A DNA stretch of 56,520 nucleotides, from positions 1 to 56,520 of the forward strand of contig UPXT01000008.1 of assembly GCA_900538365.1 (NCBI GenBank), read 5' to 3'. Made by a program: the position numbers and the translations under genes. This stretch comes from an uncultured Acidaminococcus sp. Its GTDB lineage: Bacteria > Bacillota > Negativicutes > Acidaminococcales > Acidaminococcaceae. Of the stretch, positions 17,919 through 25,959 are shown in pieces; positions within the stretch are counted from its first letter, which is position 1, and every line of letters starts with the position of its first letter. The notes under the pieces were generated by a model. That model had not been told where the DNA came from, made no database searches, and saw only the letters and a program-made list of their open reading frames with translations.

Positions 17919-17950
17919 GGAAGCTGTCTTTTTCAGACAGCTTCCTTTTT
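17919..17950 (+). terminator. Terminator of the aconitate cluster
   Basis: Stem ggaagctgtct (17919-17929) pairs with 17935-17945, followed by five T residues. It separates the aconitate cluster from the ECF transporter operon. Confidence 0.9.
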
Positions 17951-17983
17951 GCGTGGATTTTTGCCAATATGGGGGAAATCCCA

Positions 17984-18012
17984 TTGACATTGCCATCTTA
18001 AAAAAATACACT
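17984..18012 (+). promoter_or_regulatory. Promoter of the ECF transporter operon
   Basis: TTGACA (17984-17989), a 17-bp spacer and TACACT (18007-18012) predict a start near 18019 and a leader of about 36 nt. The leader is too short for a T-box or TRAP-binding array, so control through tryptophan, if any, is not visible here. Confidence 0.7.
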
Positions 18013-18054
18013 AGGAGAATAATCCATTACAACGGAAGAAAGGAAGGACAGGAG

Positions 18055-18624
18055 ATGGAAAAAAAAGTACCGGAACTCATCACCGTGGAAGCTGCGAGGG
18101 ACAGCCATCGCTGGGTGGCCATTACAGCCCTGCTGCTTGCCATTGGTGTCATTTTGCATACCATCAGTCCTAATGTGGGCGGGGTGACGCCCAACTGGAC
18201 CATTGCCATGTATTCCATAACCACCAATTTGACTCATCCTGGTCTTTTGCGCGCCTTAGGGACGGGGTTTGTGGCAGGCCTTACCATTGTGCCTTCTTCC
18301 AAATCGGCATTTCCTTTGGGCAACATTGCCAGTGAAATTGCAGGGTCCCTGACCGCCTGCCTTCTTGTGAAGGCGTTTGTTTCCCTTCATCTGGGAAAAT
18401 TCCGGTTGGCCCCCCTCATCATCGGTTTTTTTGCAACCCTTGTGAGTGGTTCTGTTTTTACGAACATCCTCTGCGTTGTCCTGGGCCTTCCCTTTTCCAC
18501 GTGGCTCAAGGTCATGCTGCCTGTCGTGCTTGTCGTTGCCGTCCTCAACGCGCTCATCACACAGGCCCTCTATAAGCCGGTAGAAAAGGTATTCCATACG
18601 ACAGGAGGTGGGGACCATGAGTGA
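18055..18624 (+). CDS. ECF transporter S component, TrpP-like (probable tryptophan)
   Basis: A 189-residue, five- to six-helix membrane protein. The region LLLAIGVILHTISPNVGGVT, the central SAFPLGNIASEI and the C-terminal PVVLVVAVLNALITQALYKP match the layout of Bacillus TrpP, a predicted tryptophan-specific S component. It would capture the substrate and deliver it to the ATPase/EcfT module encoded next. The true start is the ATG at 18055 behind ggaaggacaggag; a longer open frame runs upstream through the terminator and is not coding. The next gene overlaps its end by 8 bp. Confidence 0.75.
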   Translation: MEKKVPELITVEAARDSHRWVAITALLLAIGVILHTISPNVGGVTPNWTIAMYSITTNLTHPGLLRALGTGFVAGLTIVPSSKSAFPLGNIASEIAGSLTACLLVKAFVSLHLGKFRLAPLIIGFFATLVSGSVFTNILCVVLGLPFSTWLKVMLPVVLVVAVLNALITQALYKPVEKVFHTTGGGDHE

Positions 18625-19483
18625 CAGTGTCATCCGTCTTTCGGGTTTTTATTACGCCTATCCCCAGAACGACGTTCTTTTGAAGGAAATCAATCTTTCC
18701 GTTGCAAAAGGTTCCTTTACGGCCATCGCGGGACCCAGCGGCGCCGGCAAGACGACCCTCTGCCGGGCCATGACGGGTATCGTTCCGACCTACTATGGCG
18801 GCCGTTATGCCGGGAAAGTGGAAGTGCTCGGCGAGGATATCCGCGATAAAAAGATTTCGGATCTTGCCATGCGCGTTGGCATTATGCTTGATGATTACGA
18901 AAGTCAAATGGTCTCCCTCACGGCAGGCGAGGAAATCAGTTTCAGCCTTTTGAACCATGGTTTCAGTCCTGATGCAGTCGATGCCCGCGTCAAAGAGGCC
19001 TTAAATGACGTCGGATTGCCGGATCGGGAAAACTACCAGCTCGACGAGCTGTCGGGCGGACAGCGGCAGCGCTTGCTTTTGGCATCCGTCCTTGCGACGC
19101 GTCCGGACATCCTCATCCTTGATGAACCGGTTTCGGCCATGGATCCTGATGGGGCCCGTTCCCTGTATGCCCTTGTGGACCGGATCCATAAGGACCATGG
19201 GATGACTGTGGTCGTTGTGGAACATGACCTTAATTATCTGCTGCCCTACATGACCCATATGGTGCTTATGGAAAAAGGTGAGATCAAGGTCCAGGGTCCC
19301 TTTGAGGAAGCTGCCCGCCAGGCCTTTTCCCAGGAATCGCTTCGGGCCAATCTCCCTGAACTGTGGCGCATCAAACTGGGCCTTGAAGCAAAGTACCCCG
19401 TAACACTGCAGGATTGGCGCAGTGAAGCGGCAGCCGTGCAGGAACTTGCGGAACGGTTTGAAAAGGAGAAAGACCATGATTGA
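18617..19483 (+). CDS. ECF transporter ATPase (EcfA type, first)
   Basis: A 288-residue ABC ATPase: Walker A GPSGAGKTT (about 37-45), Q-loop region, signature LSGGQRQRL, Walker B ILILDEPVSAMD and H-loop VVVEHDL, all intact. ATG 18617 is set by aggagg 8 nt upstream, and the gene overlaps the S-component stop. Together with the second ATPase and EcfT it forms an energising module. A dedicated S-A-A-T operon indicates a group I ECF importer. The C-terminal 60 residues extend past the ATPase core, as in other EcfA proteins. Confidence 0.88.
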   Translation: MSDSVIRLSGFYYAYPQNDVLLKEINLSVAKGSFTAIAGPSGAGKTTLCRAMTGIVPTYYGGRYAGKVEVLGEDIRDKKISDLAMRVGIMLDDYESQMVSLTAGEEISFSLLNHGFSPDAVDARVKEALNDVGLPDRENYQLDELSGGQRQRLLLASVLATRPDILILDEPVSAMDPDGARSLYALVDRIHKDHGMTVVVVEHDLNYLLPYMTHMVLMEKGEIKVQGPFEEAARQAFSQESLRANLPELWRIKLGLEAKYPVTLQDWRSEAAAVQELAERFEKEKDHD

Positions 19484-20288
19484 AGCAAAAACCGTAACCT
19501 TTGCCTATCGGCGGGGTATCCCCGTCTTGAACGATATCAGCTGCACCATCCATGATGGGGAGGCTGTGGCCCTTTTAGGGCATAATGGAAGCGGCAAAAC
19601 GACCTTGAGCCGTCTATTCATGGCCCTCAATCATCCTCGCAGCGGACAGATCCTCATCGATGGCCGGGATATTGTCAATTTTGAACCGGCCGATTTGGCC
19701 GATCAGATTGGCTATGTATTCCAGAACCCTGACCTGCAGATCTTGGGGGATACGGTCTATGAAGAAGTGGCCTATGGACTTGCCAATAAAAAGCTTCCTC
19801 AATCCACTGTTGACCGTCAGGTGCGGGAGGCCGTGGAAGCCATGGGACTGACGCCGTTTTTGGATCGTTATCCGCGGGCCCTTTCCTTTGGTCAGAAACG
19901 CCGCCTTGGCGTTGCAACGGCCCTTGCGCTCCAGCCTAAGACTTTGATTCTTGATGAAATCACCAACGGACAGGATGAACAGGAAAAGCGCCACATGATG
20001 GCCTATCTTGGCAGACTTCAGCAGGAGCGCCATATGACACTTATCCTCATTACCCACGATATGGATATTGCTCGGACCTATACGACACGGGCCCTTGTCC
20101 TGTCCCACGGGGACCTCGTCTATGACGGCCATACAGAGGAGCTTTTTGACGGCAAACGCCCCATTGAGGCTTGGGGACTGAAACAGCCCATTCTTTCCCG
20201 CATCTGTGCGCAAATGAAAGTGACGGGCGTGACGACGCCGGAGGAACTCTGCAGCAAGCTTGCGCTGAAAGGAGGCGAGGGAAAATGA
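19476..20288 (+). CDS. ECF transporter ATPase (EcfA type, second)
   Basis: A 270-residue ABC ATPase starting MIEAKTVTFAYRRG: Walker A GHNGSGKTT, Walker B LILDEITNGQD and H-loop LITHDMD. The signature is FGQKRRLGV, so LSGGQ is degenerate, while the first ATPase keeps it; Walker B has DEI where DEP is usual. Such asymmetry is common in EcfA/EcfA' pairs. ATG 19476 sits behind aaaaggagaaagacc and overlaps the preceding stop by 8 bp. The next gene overlaps by 4 bp, so the operon is translationally coupled. Confidence 0.87.
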   Translation: MIEAKTVTFAYRRGIPVLNDISCTIHDGEAVALLGHNGSGKTTLSRLFMALNHPRSGQILIDGRDIVNFEPADLADQIGYVFQNPDLQILGDTVYEEVAYGLANKKLPQSTVDRQVREAVEAMGLTPFLDRYPRALSFGQKRRLGVATALALQPKTLILDEITNGQDEQEKRHMMAYLGRLQQERHMTLILITHDMDIARTYTTRALVLSHGDLVYDGHTEELFDGKRPIEAWGLKQPILSRICAQMKVTGVTTPEELCSKLALKGGEGK

Positions 20289-20959
20289 AACTGACCGCAT
20301 TTACGCGCCTCATCCTCGTCCTTGCTGTCACAGCCTGGGTCTTTTTGCTTCCCATCCCGGCTGTTGCCATGATCCTTGCCCTGGAACTTGTCATCCTTCT
20401 TTATATCAAACGGGACCGCGCTACCATGGCGGCCATCGGAACCTTGACGGTCTTTACGGCTCTCATGATCATCTTCCAGATGCTTTTTGGCTCGAGCCTT
20501 GAAGTGGCCTTGACGGGCGGCCTGCGGATGTTTGTTATGACAACGGCTTTCCTCTGCCTTTTGGCATCAACAAAGATCCAGGATATTGCCCAGGCCCTTG
20601 TAGAAAAGTTCCACATGCCCTATGAGTATGCTTTCATGCTTACGACCGCCCTGCGCTTTGTACCGGATTTCCTGTCAGACAGTGCCATCACCCTTGATGC
20701 CCAGTCCTGCCGGGGTTATTCCAATCGCGGCAATGCCTTGAAACGTCTTTTTGCCTACCTGGCTGTTGTCAAACCTCTTGTCATGCGAGCTGTTGCCAAG
20801 TCGGATACGCTTGCCCTTTCCATGGAACTCAAGGGCTTTGGCCCCAATACGTACCGGAATCGTCGGCCCATGAAACTGGGCGTATGGGATTATCTCATGC
20901 TCCTTGTGACCGTGTTCCTGTGTGCCTATCCGCTGTGGAGTCACCGTGTAGGTCTTTGA
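20285..20959 (+). CDS. ECF transporter T component (EcfT)
   Basis: A 224-residue membrane protein with four or five N-terminal helices, then a cytoplasmic helical region carrying SCRGYSNRG (about residue 141) and MELKGFG (about 180), the two short coupling-helix motifs by which EcfT contacts the ATPases. ATG 20285 follows ggaggcgaggg. It completes the S-A-A-T set. A terminator follows 33 bp after the stop. Confidence 0.87.
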   Translation: MKLTAFTRLILVLAVTAWVFLLPIPAVAMILALELVILLYIKRDRATMAAIGTLTVFTALMIIFQMLFGSSLEVALTGGLRMFVMTTAFLCLLASTKIQDIAQALVEKFHMPYEYAFMLTTALRFVPDFLSDSAITLDAQSCRGYSNRGNALKRLFAYLAVVKPLVMRAVAKSDTLALSMELKGFGPNTYRNRRPMKLGVWDYLMLLVTVFLCAYPLWSHRVGL

Positions 20960-20992
20960 CCCTGCCGAAACGGGATCATTTCTTTATGGATC

Positions 20993-21023
20993 AAAAACTG
21001 CTGCGTGAAGCGGCAGTTTTTTT
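20993..21023 (+). terminator. Terminator of the ECF operon
   Basis: Stem aactgctgc (20996-21004) pairs with gcggcagtt (21010-21018), followed by seven T residues. The rest of the 350-bp gap to the V-ATPase genes is AT-rich and holds only the promoter listed next; no further gene is seen. Confidence 0.88.
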
Positions 21024-21181
21024 ATGGATTTTTTGTGAACAATTGGCTTAAAAAAATAAGATGGAGTGCGAGGTCGTAACGTTTTTTCCACTGTCTTTCG
21101 GACCTTATCGCGATGGATAGGAATCTTGGAATTTGATACAAGTTCTTAAAACAGAATTATTTTAAAAAATCCAAAGAATTT

Positions 21182-21212
21182 TTGACAATTCTTGACTGAA
21201 ATATTGTATAAT
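21182..21212 (+). promoter_or_regulatory. Probable promoter of the V-ATPase operon
   Basis: TTGACA (21182-21187) and TATAAT (21207-21212) lie 19 bp apart, longer than ideal. The expected leader is about 90 nt. No other consensus box pair is closer to ntpF. Confidence 0.55.
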
Positions 21213-21310
21213 GGAATAAGCTGTTATGTTTTTCATCTTCTTTTTGCGAGGAAGTGGGGGAAAATGTACAGTTTTTATCTGCACATTAATGGAGCAAAGG
21301 TGGTGAGACC

Positions 21311-21622
21311 ATGTCCATGTTAGAAGATATCAAAGCCGCGGAAAAGGCTGCTGATGAACTGAAGAAGGAAAAGACGGCAGCTGCCCGTGTTCTTTTGCGC
21401 GAAGCCCAGGAGGAAGCCCGGAAGGAAGCTGACACCCTGGTGGCAAAGGCCCGTGAAGCTGCGCAGAAGACCGTTTCGGAAGCAGAAGCAAAGGCCCATG
21501 AGCAGGCCGATGCCTTTGTCGCCCAAAAGGCCGAAGAAGACCGGCAGAAGGCAGAGGCTGCCCGTGCCCGTCTTGATAAAGCGGTGAAGTACATTATGGA
21601 AAAGGTCGTGATCGAATGCTAG
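21311..21622 (+). CDS. ntpF: V-type ATPase peripheral stalk subunit (NtpF/AhaH type)
   Basis: A 103-residue, highly charged Ala/Glu/Lys-rich protein predicted to be one continuous coiled coil, the form of the small stator subunit that pairs with subunit E. It opens an operon in the order of Enterococcus hirae ntpFIKECGABD. The ATG follows aaaggtggtgag, and the next gene overlaps by 7 bp. Identity rests on composition, length and position more than on residue motifs. Confidence 0.85.
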   Translation: MSMLEDIKAAEKAADELKKEKTAAARVLLREAQEEARKEADTLVAKAREAAQKTVSEAEAKAHEQADAFVAQKAEEDRQKAEAARARLDKAVKYIMEKVVIEC

Positions 21623-23472
21623 TCAAAATGAAAAAATGGACGCTTTATGCGCTCAAGCAAGATCGCGACGCTCTGCTCATGGCTCTGCAGAAAGACGGCA
21701 GTGTCATGATTGAATCCGAAGGTGAGAAAAAAGGCCTTGAAGGCGCTGAAGAGGTGAGCGCCCAATTGGAAAAGACCGGTCAGGTCCTGCGTTTTATGGC
21801 GCAGAACGGGGCCAAAGGAGGTCTTTTTCCCAAGCGGGCGGAGCTATCCTATGACGCTTTCCTAAAGCCCAGTCAAACGGGTGAGAAGGTCACGGAACGG
21901 GTGGATACTTTGGCTAACCGGGTGGCCTCCCTTGACAGTGAAGCGGCCGCCCTCCGTACCCAAATAGAGAGCCTGAATCCTTGGCTGGATCTTGATATTC
22001 CCTTGGAACAGCTGAGCTTTACGGAAGATACTCGCCTATTTGTGGGGTTTGTGCCCGATAAGGAAGTGGACGCTGTTCGGGAAGGTCTCGCACCGCTTCT
22101 TGCGGAAATGAAGGCCTATGGCCTTGCCCCCGATGGACAGGCCCTCGTTGTCCTTGCTCACAAGGATGCGGAAGAAGGGGTCAAACATCTCCTCAAGGAC
22201 CATGAATTTACGGAAGCCGTTCTTCCTAAGCGCAGCGGCCTTGCCCGGGATGTGGCAAACGAGCTGGCGGAAGAGGCAAAGGGCCGGGAAATTGAAGCCG
22301 AAAAACTGCGGTTTGAAGCCAAGGAAGCGGCCAAGGAAAAAGCCTCCGTTGAGCTTTATTATGATCAGCTGAGCGCGGAAAAGGACCGCCTTGCCGATGG
22401 CGGTATCGAAACAGAACGTGCCTTTGTACTGACGGGCTGGATCCGCGGGGACAGGCAATCTCATGTGGAAAAGGTCATCAGTGGGGTAACGGATGCTTAC
22501 CAGCTGGCCTTCCGGGATCCTGAAGAAGGTGAAATTCCGCCGACGGTCCTTGAAAACAATAAGCTTGTGGCGCCTTATGAATCCGTCATTGGGCTTTATT
22601 CCCTTCCTAAGGCCGGAACCCTCGACCCTGATTTTCTTATGGCACCGTTCCATTTCATCTTCTTTGGAATGATGCTTTCTGATGCAGGCTACGGTCTTGT
22701 CCTGACGATCTTGCTTTATCTTGTCATGAAGAAAGTGAAACCTCAGGGATTGGGCGGTCAGCTCGTTATGGTCTGCCTTTTTGGCAGTATTTCGACCATT
22801 ATCTGGGGGGCTCTTTTTGGCGGCTGGTTTGGCCTGGAATGGCATCCGCTGCTTTTTGTTCCTATGAATGAACCCCTGAAGATGCTTGCCCTCTGCTTTG
22901 GCCTTGGCATCCTTCATCTGGCACTGGGAATGCTGACCAAGGCATATCTCCTGATTCGCGATGGCGATATCATGGGGGCTGTCTGTGACCAGTTCAGCTG
23001 GCTCATCCTCTTTACAGGTCTTTTCCTCATGCCGTTCGTACCGGGCAGTATCGGAAAGGATATCGCCCTTCTGGGCGCTGCCATCATCGTCCTATTTGGG
23101 GGGCGGGATAAGAAGGGTATCGTGAGCCGTCTTATTGGCGGTGTCCTGAGCCTTTATAACATCAGCGGCTACCTCAGTGACCTCTTGAGCTATTCCCGTA
23201 TTTTTGCCTTAGGCCTTGCAACGGGCGTCATTGCTATGGTCATCAATACGGTCGCCCAGATGCTCATTGCAGCTGGACCTGTGGGAACGGCGGCAGCCGT
23301 GGTCGTCCTTGTAGGCGGTCATTTCTTCAATATCATCATCAACATCCTGGGTGCTTTTGTTCACAGCTCCCGGCTGCAGTACATTGAATTCTTTGGTAAG
23401 TTCTATGAAGCAGGCGGCCGCGCGTTTGTCCCGCTGGCGCTTCGCACCAAATACACGGATATCGTGAAATAA
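21616..23472 (+). CDS. ntpI: V-type ATPase subunit I
   Basis: A 618-residue stator/ion-channel subunit: a hydrophilic N-terminal half (about 1-335) with coiled-coil arms that hold the peripheral stalks, then a C-terminal half of seven or eight helices starting near FHFIFFGMMLSDAGYGLV. The helix LLSYSRIFALGLATGVIAMV contains the arginine (SYSR) that faces the glutamate of the K ring during ion passage. Slightly shorter than the usual 640-660 residues. Confidence 0.93.
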   Translation: MLVKMKKWTLYALKQDRDALLMALQKDGSVMIESEGEKKGLEGAEEVSAQLEKTGQVLRFMAQNGAKGGLFPKRAELSYDAFLKPSQTGEKVTERVDTLANRVASLDSEAAALRTQIESLNPWLDLDIPLEQLSFTEDTRLFVGFVPDKEVDAVREGLAPLLAEMKAYGLAPDGQALVVLAHKDAEEGVKHLLKDHEFTEAVLPKRSGLARDVANELAEEAKGREIEAEKLRFEAKEAAKEKASVELYYDQLSAEKDRLADGGIETERAFVLTGWIRGDRQSHVEKVISGVTDAYQLAFRDPEEGEIPPTVLENNKLVAPYESVIGLYSLPKAGTLDPDFLMAPFHFIFFGMMLSDAGYGLVLTILLYLVMKKVKPQGLGGQLVMVCLFGSISTIIWGALFGGWFGLEWHPLLFVPMNEPLKMLALCFGLGILHLALGMLTKAYLLIRDGDIMGAVCDQFSWLILFTGLFLMPFVPGSIGKDIALLGAAIIVLFGGRDKKGIVSRLIGGVLSLYNISGYLSDLLSYSRIFALGLATGVIAMVINTVAQMLIAAGPVGTAAAVVVLVGGHFFNIIINILGAFVHSSRLQYIEFFGKFYEAGGRAFVPLALRTKYTDIVK

Positions 23473-23496
23473 GCCAATTTAAGGAGGATATGAATC

Positions 23497-23973
23497 ATGA
23501 TTAGTTTAGGAACAGCTCTTGCCATCTGCGGTGCCGCCATTGCGGCTGCTCTTGCCGGCGTTGGCAGCGCCATGGGTGTCGGGATTGCCGGCCAGGCTGC
23601 CAGCGGTGTTGTCAGTGAAGACCCGGATAAGTTCGGTAAGGTCCTCGTACTCCAGGCTCTTCCTGGTACGCAGGGCATTTATGGTCTGTTGATTGGGTTT
23701 GTCATCATCATGAATATTGGTCTTGTCAGCGGAACTCCGAAGGACCTCACCCTTTATCAGGGACTGTCCCTTCTCTTTGCTGGTCTGCCGATGGGCATTG
23801 GCGGCCTGCTTTCCGGAATCTATCAGGGCAAGGTTGCCGCTTCCGGTATCTACCTGACGGCAAAACGTCCGGAAGAAACTGGTAAAGGCATCATCCTGAC
23901 CGCTATGGTTGAAACGTATGCCGTATTGAGCCTTCTGATTTCCTTCATCATGGTCAACGGTGTAAAACTGTAA
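23497..23973 (+). CDS. ntpK: V-type ATPase subunit K (Na+-binding proteolipid)
   Basis: A 158-residue proteolipid of four helices made from two hairpins, which forms the rotor ring. Residues L55, T58, Q59 (in LPGTQG), Q110 (IYQGK) and E139 (VETYA) match the five Na+ ligands of Enterococcus hirae NtpK (L61, T64, Q65, Q110, E139). The complete set argues for a Na+-coupled enzyme. The first hairpin lacks an equivalent glutamate, as in other V-type proteolipids. Confidence 0.95.
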   Translation: MISLGTALAICGAAIAAALAGVGSAMGVGIAGQAASGVVSEDPDKFGKVLVLQALPGTQGIYGLLIGFVIIMNIGLVSGTPKDLTLYQGLSLLFAGLPMGIGGLLSGIYQGKVAASGIYLTAKRPEETGKGIILTAMVETYAVLSLLISFIMVNGVKL

Positions 23974-23990
23974 AGAGAGGTGGACGCGTC

Positions 23991-24599
23991 GTGGCAGGCA
24001 ACAAAATCATTGAAAAGATAGAAGAAGAAGCTAGACAGGGCGCGGCGGCGATTGAAGCGGAAGCAAAGCAAAAAGCAGAAGCGGAAAAGAGCCGTATCCT
24101 CGGGAAAGCAAAGGAATCCGCAGCGGAGATTGAAGTAAAGGCCCAGGCAGATGCCAAGGAAGCGGCCGGCCGTCTCATGCTGATTGCTGACCTCAAGAGC
24201 CGCAAGGACAGTCTTGCCGCTCATCGGGCCGTCATCCAGGAAGCCTTTGACCAAGCAGCGCTTCGCTTGTCCCAGCTTCCCCAAGAAGCCTGGGAAAAGC
24301 TGATCCTTGCCATCGTCACCCAAAGTGATGTGGAAGGAACGGAAACGCTGGTTGTACCCGCTAAGGACCGCGCAGTCTATGAAAATGGTTTTCTTTCCAA
24401 GATCAACAAGACCCTTGTGGACCAGGGAAAGAAAGGTGAAATGACCTTGGACAGCGAGGCTGCTTCCTTTAAGGAAGGGGTCCTCATCCGAGGGAAGGAT
24501 TGTGACTACGATGGTTCTTTCGCCACGCTCCTGAGAGATGTACGCAGCGAGGAGGAATATCGCGTAGCAGGAATCCTGTTTGACGCGGAGGTGAAGTAA
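23991..24599 (+). CDS. ntpE: V-type ATPase subunit E
   Basis: A 202-residue peripheral stalk subunit. The N-terminal 80 residues are Ala/Glu/Lys-rich coiled coil that pairs with the NtpF-type subunit; the C-terminal domain (about 90-200) is globular and caps the catalytic head. The start is GTG at 23991 behind agagaggtgg. Only one base separates its stop from the next start. Confidence 0.9.
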   Translation: MAGNKIIEKIEEEARQGAAAIEAEAKQKAEAEKSRILGKAKESAAEIEVKAQADAKEAAGRLMLIADLKSRKDSLAAHRAVIQEAFDQAALRLSQLPQEAWEKLILAIVTQSDVEGTETLVVPAKDRAVYENGFLSKINKTLVDQGKKGEMTLDSEAASFKEGVLIRGKDCDYDGSFATLLRDVRSEEEYRVAGILFDAEVK

Positions 24600-24600
24600 C

Positions 24601-25596
24601 ATGGCCCAGCCCAGTTTTGAATTTGCCCTGGGCCGGATCAGTGTCCTTTCCACTCATTTGTTATCGGCATCCCAGCTGCGCCGCATTGCTGAAGCCGGTT
24701 CTACGAAGGAAGCACAGAAACTTCTTTTGGAAACCGGTTACGGTGAAAACGCGGCAACGGAGCAGGAACTGGCCACGGGCGAGATCGATTTCATTATCCG
24801 CGGTCAGCTTCAGCTGACGCGGAAACGAATCAAGGAACTGACGCCTGATCCGGAGCTGACAGGACTTTTCCTCCTGCCCGTCGATACCCATAATATCAAG
24901 GCCCTTTTGAAGGCCCGCCTTTTGGGGATAAGTGCCGACGAGATCCTTCGTGACGGGGGAAACTTCCCTCTTGATACGCTAAAGGACATGATCCAGACCA
25001 AGTACTACGAGGATCTGCCCCCAGTTTACTGCGATACGCTGAATGAAATCGAGGCGGAACTTGGCCGTGAGGCCGATCCCCTTGTCTTCAGTGCTATGGT
25101 GGATGGGGCTATGTTCCGCCATGCCAAGGCGGTCATGGACGAAAAGCACGAAAAAGGATTCATTCGGGCATATTTCTCCCTGTGGGCCGATTTCCAAAAT
25201 ACACTGAGCCTGATCCGGGCCCAGAATCTCCATTGGGAGTTCAGCCAGCTCCGTCTCGTCCTTGTCGACGCCGGTGAGATTCCCCGGACTGTATTTGAAG
25301 AGTGCCTTGATACGCCGCCTGAACAGCTTGGGGCACGCCTCAATCAGGGCGCCCATGGCGCGGACCTCGTCCAGGCCATCAACGAATTTGCCCAGACGGG
25401 AGAACTCGGCATCATTGCCCGCCGTATGCAGGAAGGCAAGATGCAGATCATCCGGCTCGCTAAATGGGAGACGGACTCCTTGGGGCCTATTGTGGGGTAT
25501 CTATTTGCCCGCGAGGCTGAAGCCGAGGCCCTGCGCCTGATTTTTGGGGCTCTTGCCGGCGGCTTTGAAGCAGAGCTGCCTGAAATCTACGCATAA
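24601..25596 (+). CDS. ntpC: V-type ATPase subunit C
   Basis: A 331-residue all-helical soluble protein with the C/AC39 pattern, including LLPVDTHNIKALLKARLLG, ending with the conserved region around FAREAEAEALRLIFGALAGG. It links the central rotor axle to the K ring. It follows ntpE immediately and precedes ntpG, the standard order. Confidence 0.92.
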   Translation: MAQPSFEFALGRISVLSTHLLSASQLRRIAEAGSTKEAQKLLLETGYGENAATEQELATGEIDFIIRGQLQLTRKRIKELTPDPELTGLFLLPVDTHNIKALLKARLLGISADEILRDGGNFPLDTLKDMIQTKYYEDLPPVYCDTLNEIEAELGREADPLVFSAMVDGAMFRHAKAVMDEKHEKGFIRAYFSLWADFQNTLSLIRAQNLHWEFSQLRLVLVDAGEIPRTVFEECLDTPPEQLGARLNQGAHGADLVQAINEFAQTGELGIIARRMQEGKMQIIRLAKWETDSLGPIVGYLFAREAEAEALRLIFGALAGGFEAELPEIYA

Positions 25597-25621
25597 GATC
25601 GCGAAGCTTGGGAGGAAAGAT

Positions 25622-25948
25622 ATGGATAAGAATAAGATTGCTGTTGTCGGTGATCCCAGCTCCGTTATGATCTTCAAGGCAGTAGGCTTTGATGTATTTT
25701 ATGAACAAGAGCCGGACCAGATCAAACGGCGGCTCCACACACTGGCAGATGAAGGGTACGTCGTCATTTACATTACAGAAATGGCAGCAAGTCTTGCGGC
25801 CGATGTCATTGATGAATATGCTACGGCGACCTTCCCGGCCATCATTCCGATTCCTGCTGGCAGCAAGTCCTTGGGGCTTGGCATGAAGCGGGTCAAGGAA
25901 AATGTGGAAAAAGCCGTTGGTGCCGATATTCTATTCAAAGAAGGGTAG
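25622..25948 (+). CDS. ntpG: V-type ATPase subunit F
   Basis: A 108-residue Rossmann-like subunit beginning MDKNKIAVVGDPSS, with FKAVGFDV and the C-terminal IIPIPAGSKSLGLGMKRVKE typical of subunit F, which sits on the central shaft with subunit D. In Enterococcus it is called NtpG. ATG 25622 is selected by gggaggaaagat upstream; the frame is open earlier but overlaps ntpC. Confidence 0.93.
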   Translation: MDKNKIAVVGDPSSVMIFKAVGFDVFYEQEPDQIKRRLHTLADEGYVVIYITEMAASLAADVIDEYATATFPAIIPIPAGSKSLGLGMKRVKENVEKAVGADILFKEG

Positions 25949-25959
25949 GGAGATAACCG

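Noticed and set aside
17755..18054. In-frame upstream extension of the ECF S component
   Set aside because: It would span the end of the OadA-like gene, a terminator and a promoter; the ATG at 18055 has a proper ribosome site.
22036..22917. 293-codon open frame opposite ntpI
   Set aside because: Antisense shadow; composition is that of a reversed coding strand.
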